DNA from: an uncultured Colwellia sp.
Lineage (GTDB): Bacteria; Pseudomonadota; Gammaproteobacteria; Enterobacterales; Alteromonadaceae
Direction: 5' to 3'
Assembly: GCA_913062815.1 (NCBI GenBank)
Contig: CAJXWZ010000012.1
Coordinates: forward strand, 62,001 to 126,000
DNA: 64,000 bases
In this document: positions 54,961-62,365 of the stretch, piece after piece
Layout: each line of letters opens with the position of its first letter
How positions within the stretch are numbered: the stretch's first letter is position 1
Program-made: the position numbers and the translations under genes
Notes under the pieces: generated by a model
Database searches by the model: none
What the model saw: the letters and a program-made list of their open reading frames with translations, nothing else
What the model was told of the DNA's origin: nothing

Positions 54961-55251
54961 ATAATATCAAACAGACCAAAGGCTAAAGCAACCCTTCAGA
55001 TTGATAATGTGCGTGCCATTATCACCGAGTGGAGGTTTTCTCCTGGGGCTGAGACCGGTTGGCACAAGCATGGTTACGACTATATTGTCGTTCCAAGCAT
55101 GGAAGGAAAACTTCTTATCGAAACTAGCGAAGGTGAAAATGTCGCAGAGCTTGAAGCTGGGCAATCGTATTATAGGTCTGCTGGTGTCGAGCATGATGTC
55201 GTGAATGCTAACGATTATGAATTCTCCTTTGTGGAAATAGAGTTAAAATAG
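54961..55251 (+). CDS. Small cupin protein with no canonical start codon at its ribosome binding site
   Basis: A single-domain cupin of about 97 residues. Metal-ligand type motif GAETGWHKHGYDYIVVP (His-x-His), then a C-terminal SAGVEHDVVN. Family-like sequence (ATLQIDN) extends upstream of the first standard start, GTG 55009. A strong site TAAGGAG (54947-54953) is followed after 7 bases by ATA ATA, with no ATG, GTG or TTG in frame before 55009. Either translation starts at ATA, or the start codon has been lost and only a truncated protein is made from GTG 55009. Function unknown. Confidence 0.6.
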   Translation: MISNRPKAKATLQIDNVRAIITEWRFSPGAETGWHKHGYDYIVVPSMEGKLLIETSEGENVAELEAGQSYYRSAGVEHDVVNANDYEFSFVEIELK

Positions 55252-55743
55252 AAATTTAACAAAGCCAATCTAAAGGACCTTCTCGATATGCTCCGGTGGT
55301 CTCTGTTGACCATGTTATAAATCTCAATAATTATTTTATCTTTCTATCTCGCTCAGGGGGCGAAACCGCCATAGAATTAATACTCTAAATTCGTTTAAAA
55401 CTTGAGTGATTCCAATGTCCGCTTTGGGGATTCGATACCTAACACCATGCAGAAATCTTAAATATAATTTCAGTTGTAAGTGGATGTGAGGTTTTAAGTG
55501 AAAATTGCAGTTTTAGACTTAAACTTAACATCAAATGATGGAAGCTCTTCGGCAGTAATGTAATTAGCTTGAAGCCTTTTGTCATACATAGATTAACCTT
55601 GCTACTTAGAATCATTAGATAAAGTCTAGGCTGCTACAAACTAAATCTTATGTTCCGTCTTCAAAAGACGGATGAATCATAGGTATCCAATTTTAATAGC
55701 CCTTAATATATAGTATTGAAGGGCTATTTATTAAAAGAATATG
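55252..55743. other. 492-base region with hairpins but no recognised gene
   Basis: It separates the catabolic cargo from the mobilisation module. It holds the hairpin TCCGTCTT-CAA-AAGACGGA (55654-55672) and a larger stem AATAGCCCTT/AAGGGCTATT (55695-55704 with 55719-55728). No ORF of substance was found. Confidence 0.45.
55695..55728. terminator. Stem-loop at the end of the rep operon
   Basis: The perfect 10-bp stem AATAGCCCTT/AAGGGCTATT has a 14-base loop. It lies 16 bases past the last minus-strand gene of the module. Neither side has a strong T run. Confidence 0.45.
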
Positions 55744-56259
55744 TTAAATCTTTTTCAATCTCGATTGAACAGACGATATTTCAACAATGCAGCGTTTATA
55801 AATGTCACCAATTTTTCCTGCTTTGGAAACTCGAGGACCACTTAAATACACATGGTTATTTCTCTCTAAACTCGCTTCTTTGACCGATAAAGCACAATAC
55901 CAACCATTGTTGTCAGTAAATTCAATAATATCTCCGAAATCGATATTACATACTTTTAAAGCGAATTTGGAAGACGTTAGATTAGATTCTTCTACAAGTA
56001 GATCAGACAGTACATAGAGTTGGTTCACGACCAAATACAGTTGATTTACAATCTTTAGGGCCTCAGGTGATGCTATATCTTTTTCCAACCACTTAAGTGC
56101 TTCTATTCCACTTATAAACTCCTGAATATGTCCGTAATTATTTTCAAAATCGCTTGATTCATTACTTGCATTTTTCATTTCTAACTCAAGTTTTTCTATA
56201 TGCAACATGTCTTCTTTCAGGTTGTCTTTAATAAGGTCTAAATTTTCTAACTTAATCAT
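55744..56259 (-). CDS. Hypothetical protein downstream of rep (171 aa)
   Basis: Not recognised. The N-terminal two thirds look helical (residues 1-95, many Leu, Glu and Asn), followed by a beta-rich part with DFGDIIEFTDNNGWYCALSV and HVYLSGPRV. It starts within the last codons of the replication gene (8-base overlap), so both are made from one transcript and may act together. Confidence 0.7.
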   Translation of the reverse strand: MIKLENLDLIKDNLKEDMLHIEKLELEMKNASNESSDFENNYGHIQEFISGIEALKWLEKDIASPEALKIVNQLYLVVNQLYVLSDLLVEESNLTSSKFALKVCNIDFGDIIEFTDNNGWYCALSVKEASLERNNHVYLSGPRVSKAGKIGDIYKRCIVEISSVQSRLKKI

Positions 56260-57244
56260 GACTTTTCCTTTTGCTGTTCATATTATTTTGATCAAAGAAC
56301 TCTACTAATTCTTGTCTTATTTTTTTCAGAGTTATTTCCTCAGGTAATATCACTCCTGATGGATTGCCATCTCTAACCAGCAGGTTTAGTGTTTCAGAAT
56401 CACTTCCTAAAACGTCTCTAATTAGCCTTAATGTTCGTCCTCTTTGCTTACGAGTACACTCTATTTTTTGACTAATGGTCGTGGCAGTTTGAATAGCAGT
56501 AATTCGTTCAATTGAAATTGGAGTCACATTTTTTAATAGTTTTCTATGAGCTTTGGGGTAAGCATCTAAAAAAATACCGTCCGGATTATTTATAGCGGAC
56601 AGAGAAATCCTGATTTTCCCCTGGTTTCTTAAAGTTAACTCATGTCTTACCCATTTTTTGTAATACAGGTGGTAGGACGGAAGTTTTTGTTCTGCAGACT
56701 TATCATAGATTCTAAGTAATTTGTACGAATTGAGGCTACCAATGTACAAAGTTCTTCCTGATGAGAGGTATGTTTTTTTCTGCGGCCTAATTCCTTTAGT
56801 TGAATCATATTGGCCTGCGCTATAGTCTTGTCCGGCTCTTCGTAAGTTATATTTTCCAGTTATGTCGTCAAAACAAATATCAATGCGCCTAATAATTGCC
56901 TGGTGATTTTTACATAGGTCACTAATACATTTAAATCCTTGTGAGTTTAGATTTATTTTCTCACACTGTGCACCATTAAGTTCCAGCTTTATGCATAACC
57001 GCTTAGTACTAAATTTAATACTTCCAGCGGACCTCTTTTTTGAAAGCGAAGAGTGAGAATATAGTAAATAGCCCTTATCAAAAAATGTCATTGAATATGG
57101 CTTTTTACTACTTATTCGAACTCCGTATTGTGTCAATATTTCAATGATCTGCTTTTCCAATAGAATTAAATCCTTTGTTGATTCTTTTCTGAGTTCAATC
57201 GATAGATGATCGATCTTGGTAATATTTCTTATACTATTTGTCAT
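56252..57244 (-). CDS. Replication initiation factor / MOB_T-type relaxase (Rep_trans family)
   Basis: A 330-residue protein of the Rep_trans family (rolling-circle initiators of small plasmids and filamentous-phage-like elements, and the MOB_T relaxases of Tn916-type elements). Supporting motifs: a central IIRRIDICFDDITG, GRTLYIGSLNSYKLLRIYDKS and WVRHELTLRNQGKI. It would nick its own origin for replication or mobilisation of the excised element. It is very AT-rich compared with the cargo. It lies between the AlpA-like gene and an unknown gene in a minus-strand operon. Confidence 0.75.
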   Translation of the reverse strand: MTNSIRNITKIDHLSIELRKESTKDLILLEKQIIEILTQYGVRISSKKPYSMTFFDKGYLLYSHSSLSKKRSAGSIKFSTKRLCIKLELNGAQCEKINLNSQGFKCISDLCKNHQAIIRRIDICFDDITGKYNLRRAGQDYSAGQYDSTKGIRPQKKTYLSSGRTLYIGSLNSYKLLRIYDKSAEQKLPSYHLYYKKWVRHELTLRNQGKIRISLSAINNPDGIFLDAYPKAHRKLLKNVTPISIERITAIQTATTISQKIECTRKQRGRTLRLIRDVLGSDSETLNLLVRDGNPSGVILPEEITLKKIRQELVEFFDQNNMNSKRKSHD

Positions 57245-57331
57245 AATAATCTCATTGAATGAATTACATTAATTTGATGATTTTATTGACATTAAATCTT
57301 GAGTAGAATGGTTTAATGTCAGCCTTATTAT

Positions 57332-57520
57332 CTAGTCATTAGCTGCTGAACTTTTGATGTGGTCTTGCATCCATTGCTCTACAGAGTCGCTATTCCATAC
57401 CACCGCTCGAGCACCTATTTTTATATTTTGAGGAAATCGGCCATCCTTCATCATTGCGTAGATGGAGCTTTTCTTGAAGCCAGTTAGTTCTTCAACATAA
57501 GGCAATTTTATGAATTTCAT
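57332..57520 (-). CDS. AlpA-family excisionase/regulator
   Basis: A 62-residue protein with one MerR-like helix-turn-helix: KLPYVEELTGFKKSSIYAMMKDGRFP, then IGARAVVWNSDSVEQWM, which is the AlpA pattern. In P4 and cryptic CP4-57 prophages AlpA activates or directs integrase for excision. A GGAGAAA site supports ATG 57520 over a longer frame from 57556. It sits just upstream of rep, a common arrangement in satellites and integrative elements. Confidence 0.85.
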   Translation of the reverse strand: MKFIKLPYVEELTGFKKSSIYAMMKDGRFPQNIKIGARAVVWNSDSVEQWMQDHIKSSAAND

Positions 57521-57612
57521 TATTTTTCTCCAGGGGGCAAAAGCCCCTTTATTCACAATAAATAAATTTTTAAGTTGTAATAGATTTTTGGGTTGTAGTT
57601 AATTCACATTAA

Positions 57613-57972
57613 CTATGGAAAGAGATAGGTGTAAAAGCTGGAGTTGCTACGCTCTGTAATTGTTCTGAACATTGAAATGCTTACTGATATGGCTAAGTAA
57701 TTGCGTAAGCAACCTTCTTCTTCATGTATTGGTTTTAGAGTGACATCTTTTCTCAATTCTATTGAAGTTTGAAGGCAATCGAAGTATTTCTTTTTGTTCG
57801 AACTGTCAGAGCTTGCTACTAGAACATCTGAAATTAGATACCTCAGTAAAATTTGATCAGAAATGAGTCCTAATTTATTTTGCTCAAAATAATAGCTTAG
57901 CTCTTCATAATTAAAACGAATTTGAGGACCTAGAAATCCTTCGGGTAGTAATGTTATTCGATTAAAGCTCAT
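57613..57972 (-). CDS. Hypothetical protein (about 119 aa)
   Basis: Not recognised. It is soluble and looks helical, starting MSFNRITLLPEGFLGP (an alternative TTG start at 57981 adds three residues). It lies in the minus-strand module between the AlpA-like gene and the 110-residue protein. Confidence 0.6.
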   Translation of the reverse strand: MSFNRITLLPEGFLGPQIRFNYEELSYYFEQNKLGLISDQILLRYLISDVLVASSDSSNKKKYFDCLQTSIELRKDVTLKPIHEEEGCLRNYLAISVSISMFRTITERSNSSFYTYLFP

Positions 57973-58241
57973 TTTATCCAACTATTGTAACGTTCAAACA
58001 GATCTTATTAAGTCCAAGATGGCCCAACTACGAAAGATGATAAAGAGGGTGCTAAAAAATTGAAAAGATTTTTTTGAGCTGTTTAGTTAAATGTCTATTG
58101 TTCAAGAGATATACTTTGATCAATTTTTCTAATAGTTATAATGATCAAATTTTAGTTTTAAGCTAATACATTGTTAATATGAAGGTTATGATGTTTTTGA
58201 TCAGCTCTTTGATTGTTTGGTTAGAAGATGTAATCTCAAAG

Positions 58242-58574
58242 TCAAAGTATTTGATCAGTTTTTAAGTATCCATTCACGGTTCTTGTAATAAACTTCCTAG
58301 ATAAATTATTTTTTTTAATTCTCTCGTTAAACTCAATTGTCCCTTGGTATCTTTTTTTATGAGCAACATAATCCATAGATATTTCCCCAAAAAGATTCTC
58401 ATCACGAAGTTTAACCTCTTCCAACTGTTCAAAGCATAAAGCTCTATATTCAAAACGGGTTAGTTGGATTTCCAGTGGGATACCAAACAGAACTTTTGCT
58501 CTTCCGCCATGCCTAAGTGCATTAGTGTTTCCTTTAGGTGCGCCAGCACCTGGACGTTTTCCACCTCTTGGCAT
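58242..58574 (-). CDS. Small basic protein with a GGKRPGAGAPKGN N terminus
   Basis: A 110-residue protein opening MPRGGKRPGAGAPKGNTNAL. This AT-hook-like start is seen on many mobile-element proteins, such as small terminase-like or DNA-binding proteins. The rest is helical and charged. A GAGGAAG site precedes the ATG. A DNA-binding role in regulation or maintenance of the element is plausible but unproven. Confidence 0.68.
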   Translation of the reverse strand: MPRGGKRPGAGAPKGNTNALRHGGRAKVLFGIPLEIQLTRFEYRALCFEQLEEVKLRDENLFGEISMDYVAHKKRYQGTIEFNERIKKNNLSRKFITRTVNGYLKTDQIL

Positions 58575-58723
58575 TTCTTCCTCACATCAATTAGATTAAA
58601 AAAATAAGGTATCACAGGTTGTTAATTTGTCTGAATTTAACTGAAGAATTATTCTTTAGCTTGTTGATATTTCGAATTTAATACAAGATACTCTCGTGTA
58701 AATTAAAAAATAATTAAAACAGT

Positions 58724-59725
58724 ATGGATACAGTTATGTCTAACCCTTGTGACTATATAAGTGAACAAATTTCTTTAAGTGCTCACGAAACAAAATTACT
58801 AATAAGTTATTCTAGCTTTAACTTTGAGAAGGTATTAACACAAAGTAAAGGAGATATTTTAATTTCCACATATACTCCTCCTAGTGGGGACTCTATTCGC
58901 CGGGTTTTGGTTAGCATGGGAGTGCGGCCAATGAAACCTAAAAGAAAACTAAGTTTATTTTGTGATTATGAAGCAAATTTTAAACTTTCATATTATTTAG
59001 GAGAGCTTAAAAGGTCTCTTGATGAGTATTTTGAAACTTCAATCTATTTGTGCACTCGAAATCATTCAAAATTAGTAGTATCCGACGACTTAGTCTACAT
59101 TGGCTCGGCAAACTTTGGTGAATCTACATCAACTAGAATAGAAGCTGGAGTCACTTTGAGCATTGAAGAATGTAGTAACCTTAGAGAAAAAATATACGAT
59201 ACTTTCAGACCAATATCTATAAACTTAGACTCGTTGAGGGGGGATCGATTATTGACGAAAAATTTTTTAAGTTCATGTTCCGAAGTTATTAGTTGTGTAG
59301 ACTCGTTAGTTTCGGAAATGGAAAATCGCTTGTTAACGCCCGATGAGATAAATAAGATAAGAGACAAATTCACAGACATACTCTTCACCATAAGATTAGT
59401 TGAACCTAGATTTTTAACAAATTTTTTCAACATCGAACATCTAGATTTTTATTTAAAAACCTCTTTTATGCCGGTAAAAAAGGTTCATCGCGAATACCTC
59501 AATTATATTGAAAGTAAGAGTGAAGAGCTTAGGTATGAATTACATAATTTGACGATGGATGATTTGGAGCGCCGTATTCCATTTATATTAGAGGAAACTG
59601 AAAAATATAATGAAAAATTAGAAGTTGATATGGGAGTAGCTGAATATAATTTAACGGAGACGTTCAATATCATTGCATCTACATGCACTTTGTTTAAGAA
59701 ATTGGAGTCTAAAAGGTACAAATAG
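58724..59725 (+). CDS. PLD-like (single HKD motif) protein, possible defence effector
   Basis: A 333-residue cytoplasmic protein. One phospholipase-D catalytic motif is complete: H114-x-K116-x4-D121 (NHSKLVVSDDLVYIGSANFGE), ending in GSAN. Single-HKD proteins normally dimerise to build the active site and include nucleases and effectors in several anti-phage systems. The C-terminal half (about 175-333) is helical without a recognised domain and could be the sensor. It is transcribed alone towards the right end, 270 bases from attR, where accessory and defence genes often sit. Function is inferred only. Confidence 0.7.
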   Translation: MDTVMSNPCDYISEQISLSAHETKLLISYSSFNFEKVLTQSKGDILISTYTPPSGDSIRRVLVSMGVRPMKPKRKLSLFCDYEANFKLSYYLGELKRSLDEYFETSIYLCTRNHSKLVVSDDLVYIGSANFGESTSTRIEAGVTLSIEECSNLREKIYDTFRPISINLDSLRGDRLLTKNFLSSCSEVISCVDSLVSEMENRLLTPDEINKIRDKFTDILFTIRLVEPRFLTNFFNIEHLDFYLKTSFMPVKKVHREYLNYIESKSEELRYELHNLTMDDLERRIPFILEETEKYNEKLEVDMGVAEYNLTETFNIIASTCTLFKKLESKRYK

Positions 59726-59919
59726 GTTAAAAGTGATAACAGAGTATTAAGAAACGTCCGATTGATTTCATTATGCAAATGAACATCGACAGCAAATAGC
59801 TGTAGAAATGAAGAAAAACCAAACAAGCCTATGTATAACATAGCTGTAGGTTTAATAGTTAAAAAGAAGTAGTGAAAAATTCGGATGTTTTATGAATAAA
59901 TCGAAATAAGTGATTTATG

Positions 59920-59943
59920 TTTTTAGTAACACTGTAAGTAACA
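59920..59943. repeat. Right-end copies of the AGTAACA repeat
   Basis: TTTTTAGTAACAC (59920-59932) is identical to the left-end copy at 41101-41113. A second AGTAACA follows at 59937-59943. Both lie 55-80 bases inside the right att core, matching arm-type sites. Confidence 0.68.
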
Positions 59944-59998
59944 TTTTGCTTGCATGTTTCTGTTTAATTTTATATTTATCAGTGTGTTATTTTTTATA

Positions 59999-60022
59999 TT
60001 CAAATCACAGAGGGGCCACCAT
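59999..60022. repeat. attR core (right direct repeat)
   Basis: An exact 24-base copy of the 3' end of tRNA-Ile2, including the T-loop, acceptor strand and CCA. It has no tRNA body upstream, so it is a displaced tRNA end left by integration. Confidence 0.9.
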
Positions 60023-60250
60023 ATTAACTGCTTTTCCTAGTAAGTAACTACAAACATAATTCTGTCGGTGTCATTCAGGTGTCACTTCAAAATATTCTTC
60101 TAACGATTAAACTTGTTAATGTTTAAGCTCTTTATTACTTTAAATATGATTGTTCTATTCTGCAGTAGTTAAAATAATCACAACAGCGTTTTTGTGCTCT
60201 ATTCCTACCTCCTGCTAAACTTCTCATGGCTCATGCCTGCATACCCAGTT

Positions 60251-60529
60251 TTACTCGGCCAAGAATTCCGGTCGCCCGATCACCTTATTTCCGAACACTC
60301 GGCCATGGGTATTCCAATTAACCCGTTCACGCATTTTTTGTTCACTAATGAAGGTTTGTTGATCAAACGGCATAAATTTAGTTAAGAAGTTTAATCTCTG
60401 AACAGGGTCTTTAATTTCTGCGGGTGTTGTTGGTAAATTGACTAACTCATTTTGAATAGCTTGGTTGATTAAATGCCTGATATCCCCACTCATGTATTTA
60501 CTGGTAGGTGTTTTGTTAGCTGCTGTCAT
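60251..60529 (-). CDS. Hypothetical protein (92 aa)
   Basis: Not recognised. A soluble, polar protein beginning MTAANKTPTSKYMSGDIRHL, with a QRLNFLTKFMPF segment. No clear ribosome binding site is visible. It lies just outside the right junction of the integrative element. Confidence 0.45.
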   Translation of the reverse strand: MTAANKTPTSKYMSGDIRHLINQAIQNELVNLPTTPAEIKDPVQRLNFLTKFMPFDQQTFISEQKMRERVNWNTHGRVFGNKVIGRPEFLAE

Positions 60530-60916
60530 ATTAAAATCTATATTGTAATGATAAGTTTACAGTGTGTCATTTTTATCTTGTACGAAAAACAGGCTTAACT
60601 TACTACTTTTATTAGGTGCTTATGGGGTGAATTGCTCTACGCTAGATCTGCCTTGTTAATTCAATGGTATCAATAATGGTTGCTTGCTGTGAGGAATTAG
60701 GCAGGAATGTATTTGTTAAATAAATGTAATAAATAGAGCTGGTTACGGACTAAAGTGTGTCGGACTATTTTACAGTTCCATCATTAATATATTGTTGGAT
60801 TCTACTATCGCACTGAAATATCAAGCTTTATTAAAAGCGGTATACTTATTGCTCCATTAGGGTACCTATAAAAAATACCTATCTATTTTCAAGAATGTAT
60901 TATTAAGGAAAAAACA
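60530..60916. other. 387-base region without a recognised gene
   Basis: It lies between the 92-residue ORF and the PEP-CTERM gene and is AT-rich. No ORF or convincing RNA structure was seen; it should hold the promoter of the downstream gene. Confidence 0.4.
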
Positions 60917-61576
60917 ATGAATATAAAAATGTTAAAAGCGACTGTTGCTGGATTGATTCTATCTGTTAGTGGTTTTGCTAATGCTGGGCTGATCACTATC
61001 GATGGAGGTTTGGACAATCAAGGAGGAGATTGTACTTTCGCTTGTGTGGCTTTATATCAACAAGTTTATGATAACTCTTTATTTTCTAACACTTTGGATA
61101 TAACTGGTATCAGTTTTATCTCTTCCGGTGGTAGCTTTTCGGCAAATAACTCATGGGAATTATCCTTATCAATTAGTAATTTCAATGTTAATGCTTTAAC
61201 TAATGATTTCAATAATAACATTGGTTTACAAAGTATGATTTTCTCAACTGAAAGTTTTAATGATTCATATATAGATGGTGACCTAATTACTTTTAACGGT
61301 TTATTTAATTACAATCCAAATGATGGTGACTTATTGTTAAGTATACGTGCTCTTGGTGATTCACCATGGTCTCATACAGTTTACTATAACAGATCCAGTG
61401 ATGCTGAATTCAGCAGAACATATAACTTTTCAAATACACCTCAATCTATGAGTGTTGGTAATAATTACGGTAATGTTACTTTGTTTGATACTCAACCTGT
61501 TCCTGAACCTTCTACCCTTGCCATCTTCGCATTAGGTATTATGGGTTTAGCATCACGTAGATTCAAAAAACAGTAA
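60917..61576 (+). CDS. PEP-CTERM secreted protein
   Basis: A 219-residue exported protein: signal peptide (ending GFANAG), a beta-rich body with many Asn and Ser, and the sorting tail PVPEPSTLAIFALGIMGL plus a basic end (ASRRFKKQ). Such tails are processed by exosortase/archaeosortase-like enzymes, and the proteins go to the surface or extracellular matrix. One disulfide is possible (DCTFAC). The body is not recognised. The exosortase gene is not in the window. Confidence 0.85.
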   Translation: MNIKMLKATVAGLILSVSGFANAGLITIDGGLDNQGGDCTFACVALYQQVYDNSLFSNTLDITGISFISSGGSFSANNSWELSLSISNFNVNALTNDFNNNIGLQSMIFSTESFNDSYIDGDLITFNGLFNYNPNDGDLLLSIRALGDSPWSHTVYYNRSSDAEFSRTYNFSNTPQSMSVGNNYGNVTLFDTQPVPEPSTLAIFALGIMGLASRRFKKQ

Positions 61577-61621
61577 GTTAATCTGTTTCATACTCTTACA
61601 TTCAAGTAATGAGTAAAACAT

Positions 61622-61662
61622 TAAGCACCATTTATCTTTAATAAGTAATTGGTGCTTTTTTA
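61622..61662 (+). terminator. Terminator after the PEP-CTERM gene
   Basis: The stem AAGCACCA/TGGTGCTT is followed by a T run. The loop is 19 bases. Confidence 0.7.
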
Positions 61663-61714
61663 TTGTCTAAAGAAAGTTAATCCTATTTTATACCAAGCTA
61701 ATACATGCGGAAAA

Positions 61715-62092
61715 TCACTTACTTCTTACGTTTTCTAAGTTACTTTCTATTTGCTTTTTTATCTCATCAGGCTGAACTACATAAGGCAATCTTACCCATG
61801 AACCATGAGCATATAATAAAATTGTGCTGTAGTTAAATACCCTACCTAACAAAGTACTTACTATTTCAATATTCTCTACGGTTTTAAGTTGAAGCTTATC
61901 TAGTCGATGGGTAAAAATTCCAGTTCTAGATTGAACCTCATTTTCAGAAATTGTAACCACTACAAAGTATGGTGAAACAATAATATGTGCGCCTTTTAAA
62001 ACGTACTGGACTTCCCAGCTTTCACTAGCCAGTTTACTATCGAATTGCAAAAACAATTTCCTCCTAACACTAGTCTCATTTATTACGCTCAA
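61715..62092 (-). CDS. Bacterial PH-domain protein (bPH_2/DUF304-like)
   Basis: A 125-residue protein with the bPH_2 pattern: KGAHIIVSPYFVVVTISENEV, then LDKLQLKTVENIEIVSTLLGRVFNYSTILLYA (split here only for mention) and a final PDEIKKQIE helix. There is no TM segment, unlike the YdbS-type membrane relatives, so it would be cytosolic. Function of these domains in bacteria is mostly unknown. It is a single gene. Confidence 0.65.
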   Translation of the reverse strand: MSVINETSVRRKLFLQFDSKLASESWEVQYVLKGAHIIVSPYFVVVTISENEVQSRTGIFTHRLDKLQLKTVENIEIVSTLLGRVFNYSTILLYAHGSWVRLPYVVQPDEIKKQIESNLENVRSK

Positions 62093-62314
62093 TTACTTGA
62101 TAGTCAAAATTTTGGTGAGTTTTTCAAAAAAGTAAATTTGCAAAAAAATGCAGCCTTCTTTTAGAAATGGCTTACAAGAGGCTTTTAATGAAAAGGGAAT
62201 CAAATACTTCATTTTAGCTATGTCTTGCTCTAACTAACTCTGCAAATTCATTAAATAACTTAATAGCAACTAAGTTGGTAACGTTAATCAGCATAACATT
62301 AATAGTGGTGTATT

Positions 62315-62348
62315 AAAAAAGGCTGCGATAGTGATATCACAGCCTTTT
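62315..62348 (-). terminator. Terminator of the large secreted repeat protein
   Basis: The stem AAAAGGCTG/CAGCCTTTT has inner pairs GATA/TATC and a run of A on the left foot, so it gives a U tract on the minus strand, 17 bases after the stop. Confidence 0.75.
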
Positions 62349-62365
62349 AATCCATATAAATAGTA

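Larger units (their letters stand above)
40958..60022. mobile_element. Integrative element of ~19.1 kb in tRNA-Ile2
   Basis: A 24-bp identical direct repeat of the tRNA 3' end bounds this region. A tyrosine integrase lies just inside the left end. A Rep_trans-type initiator, an AlpA-like regulator and small unknown genes lie near the right end. Similar short repeats flank both ends inside the att cores. The cargo is a LysR-controlled catabolic cluster and a PLD-like protein. I see no conjugation apparatus, capsid or terminase, so it would be an integrative mobilisable element or satellite rather than a self-transmissible one. Confidence 0.88.
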
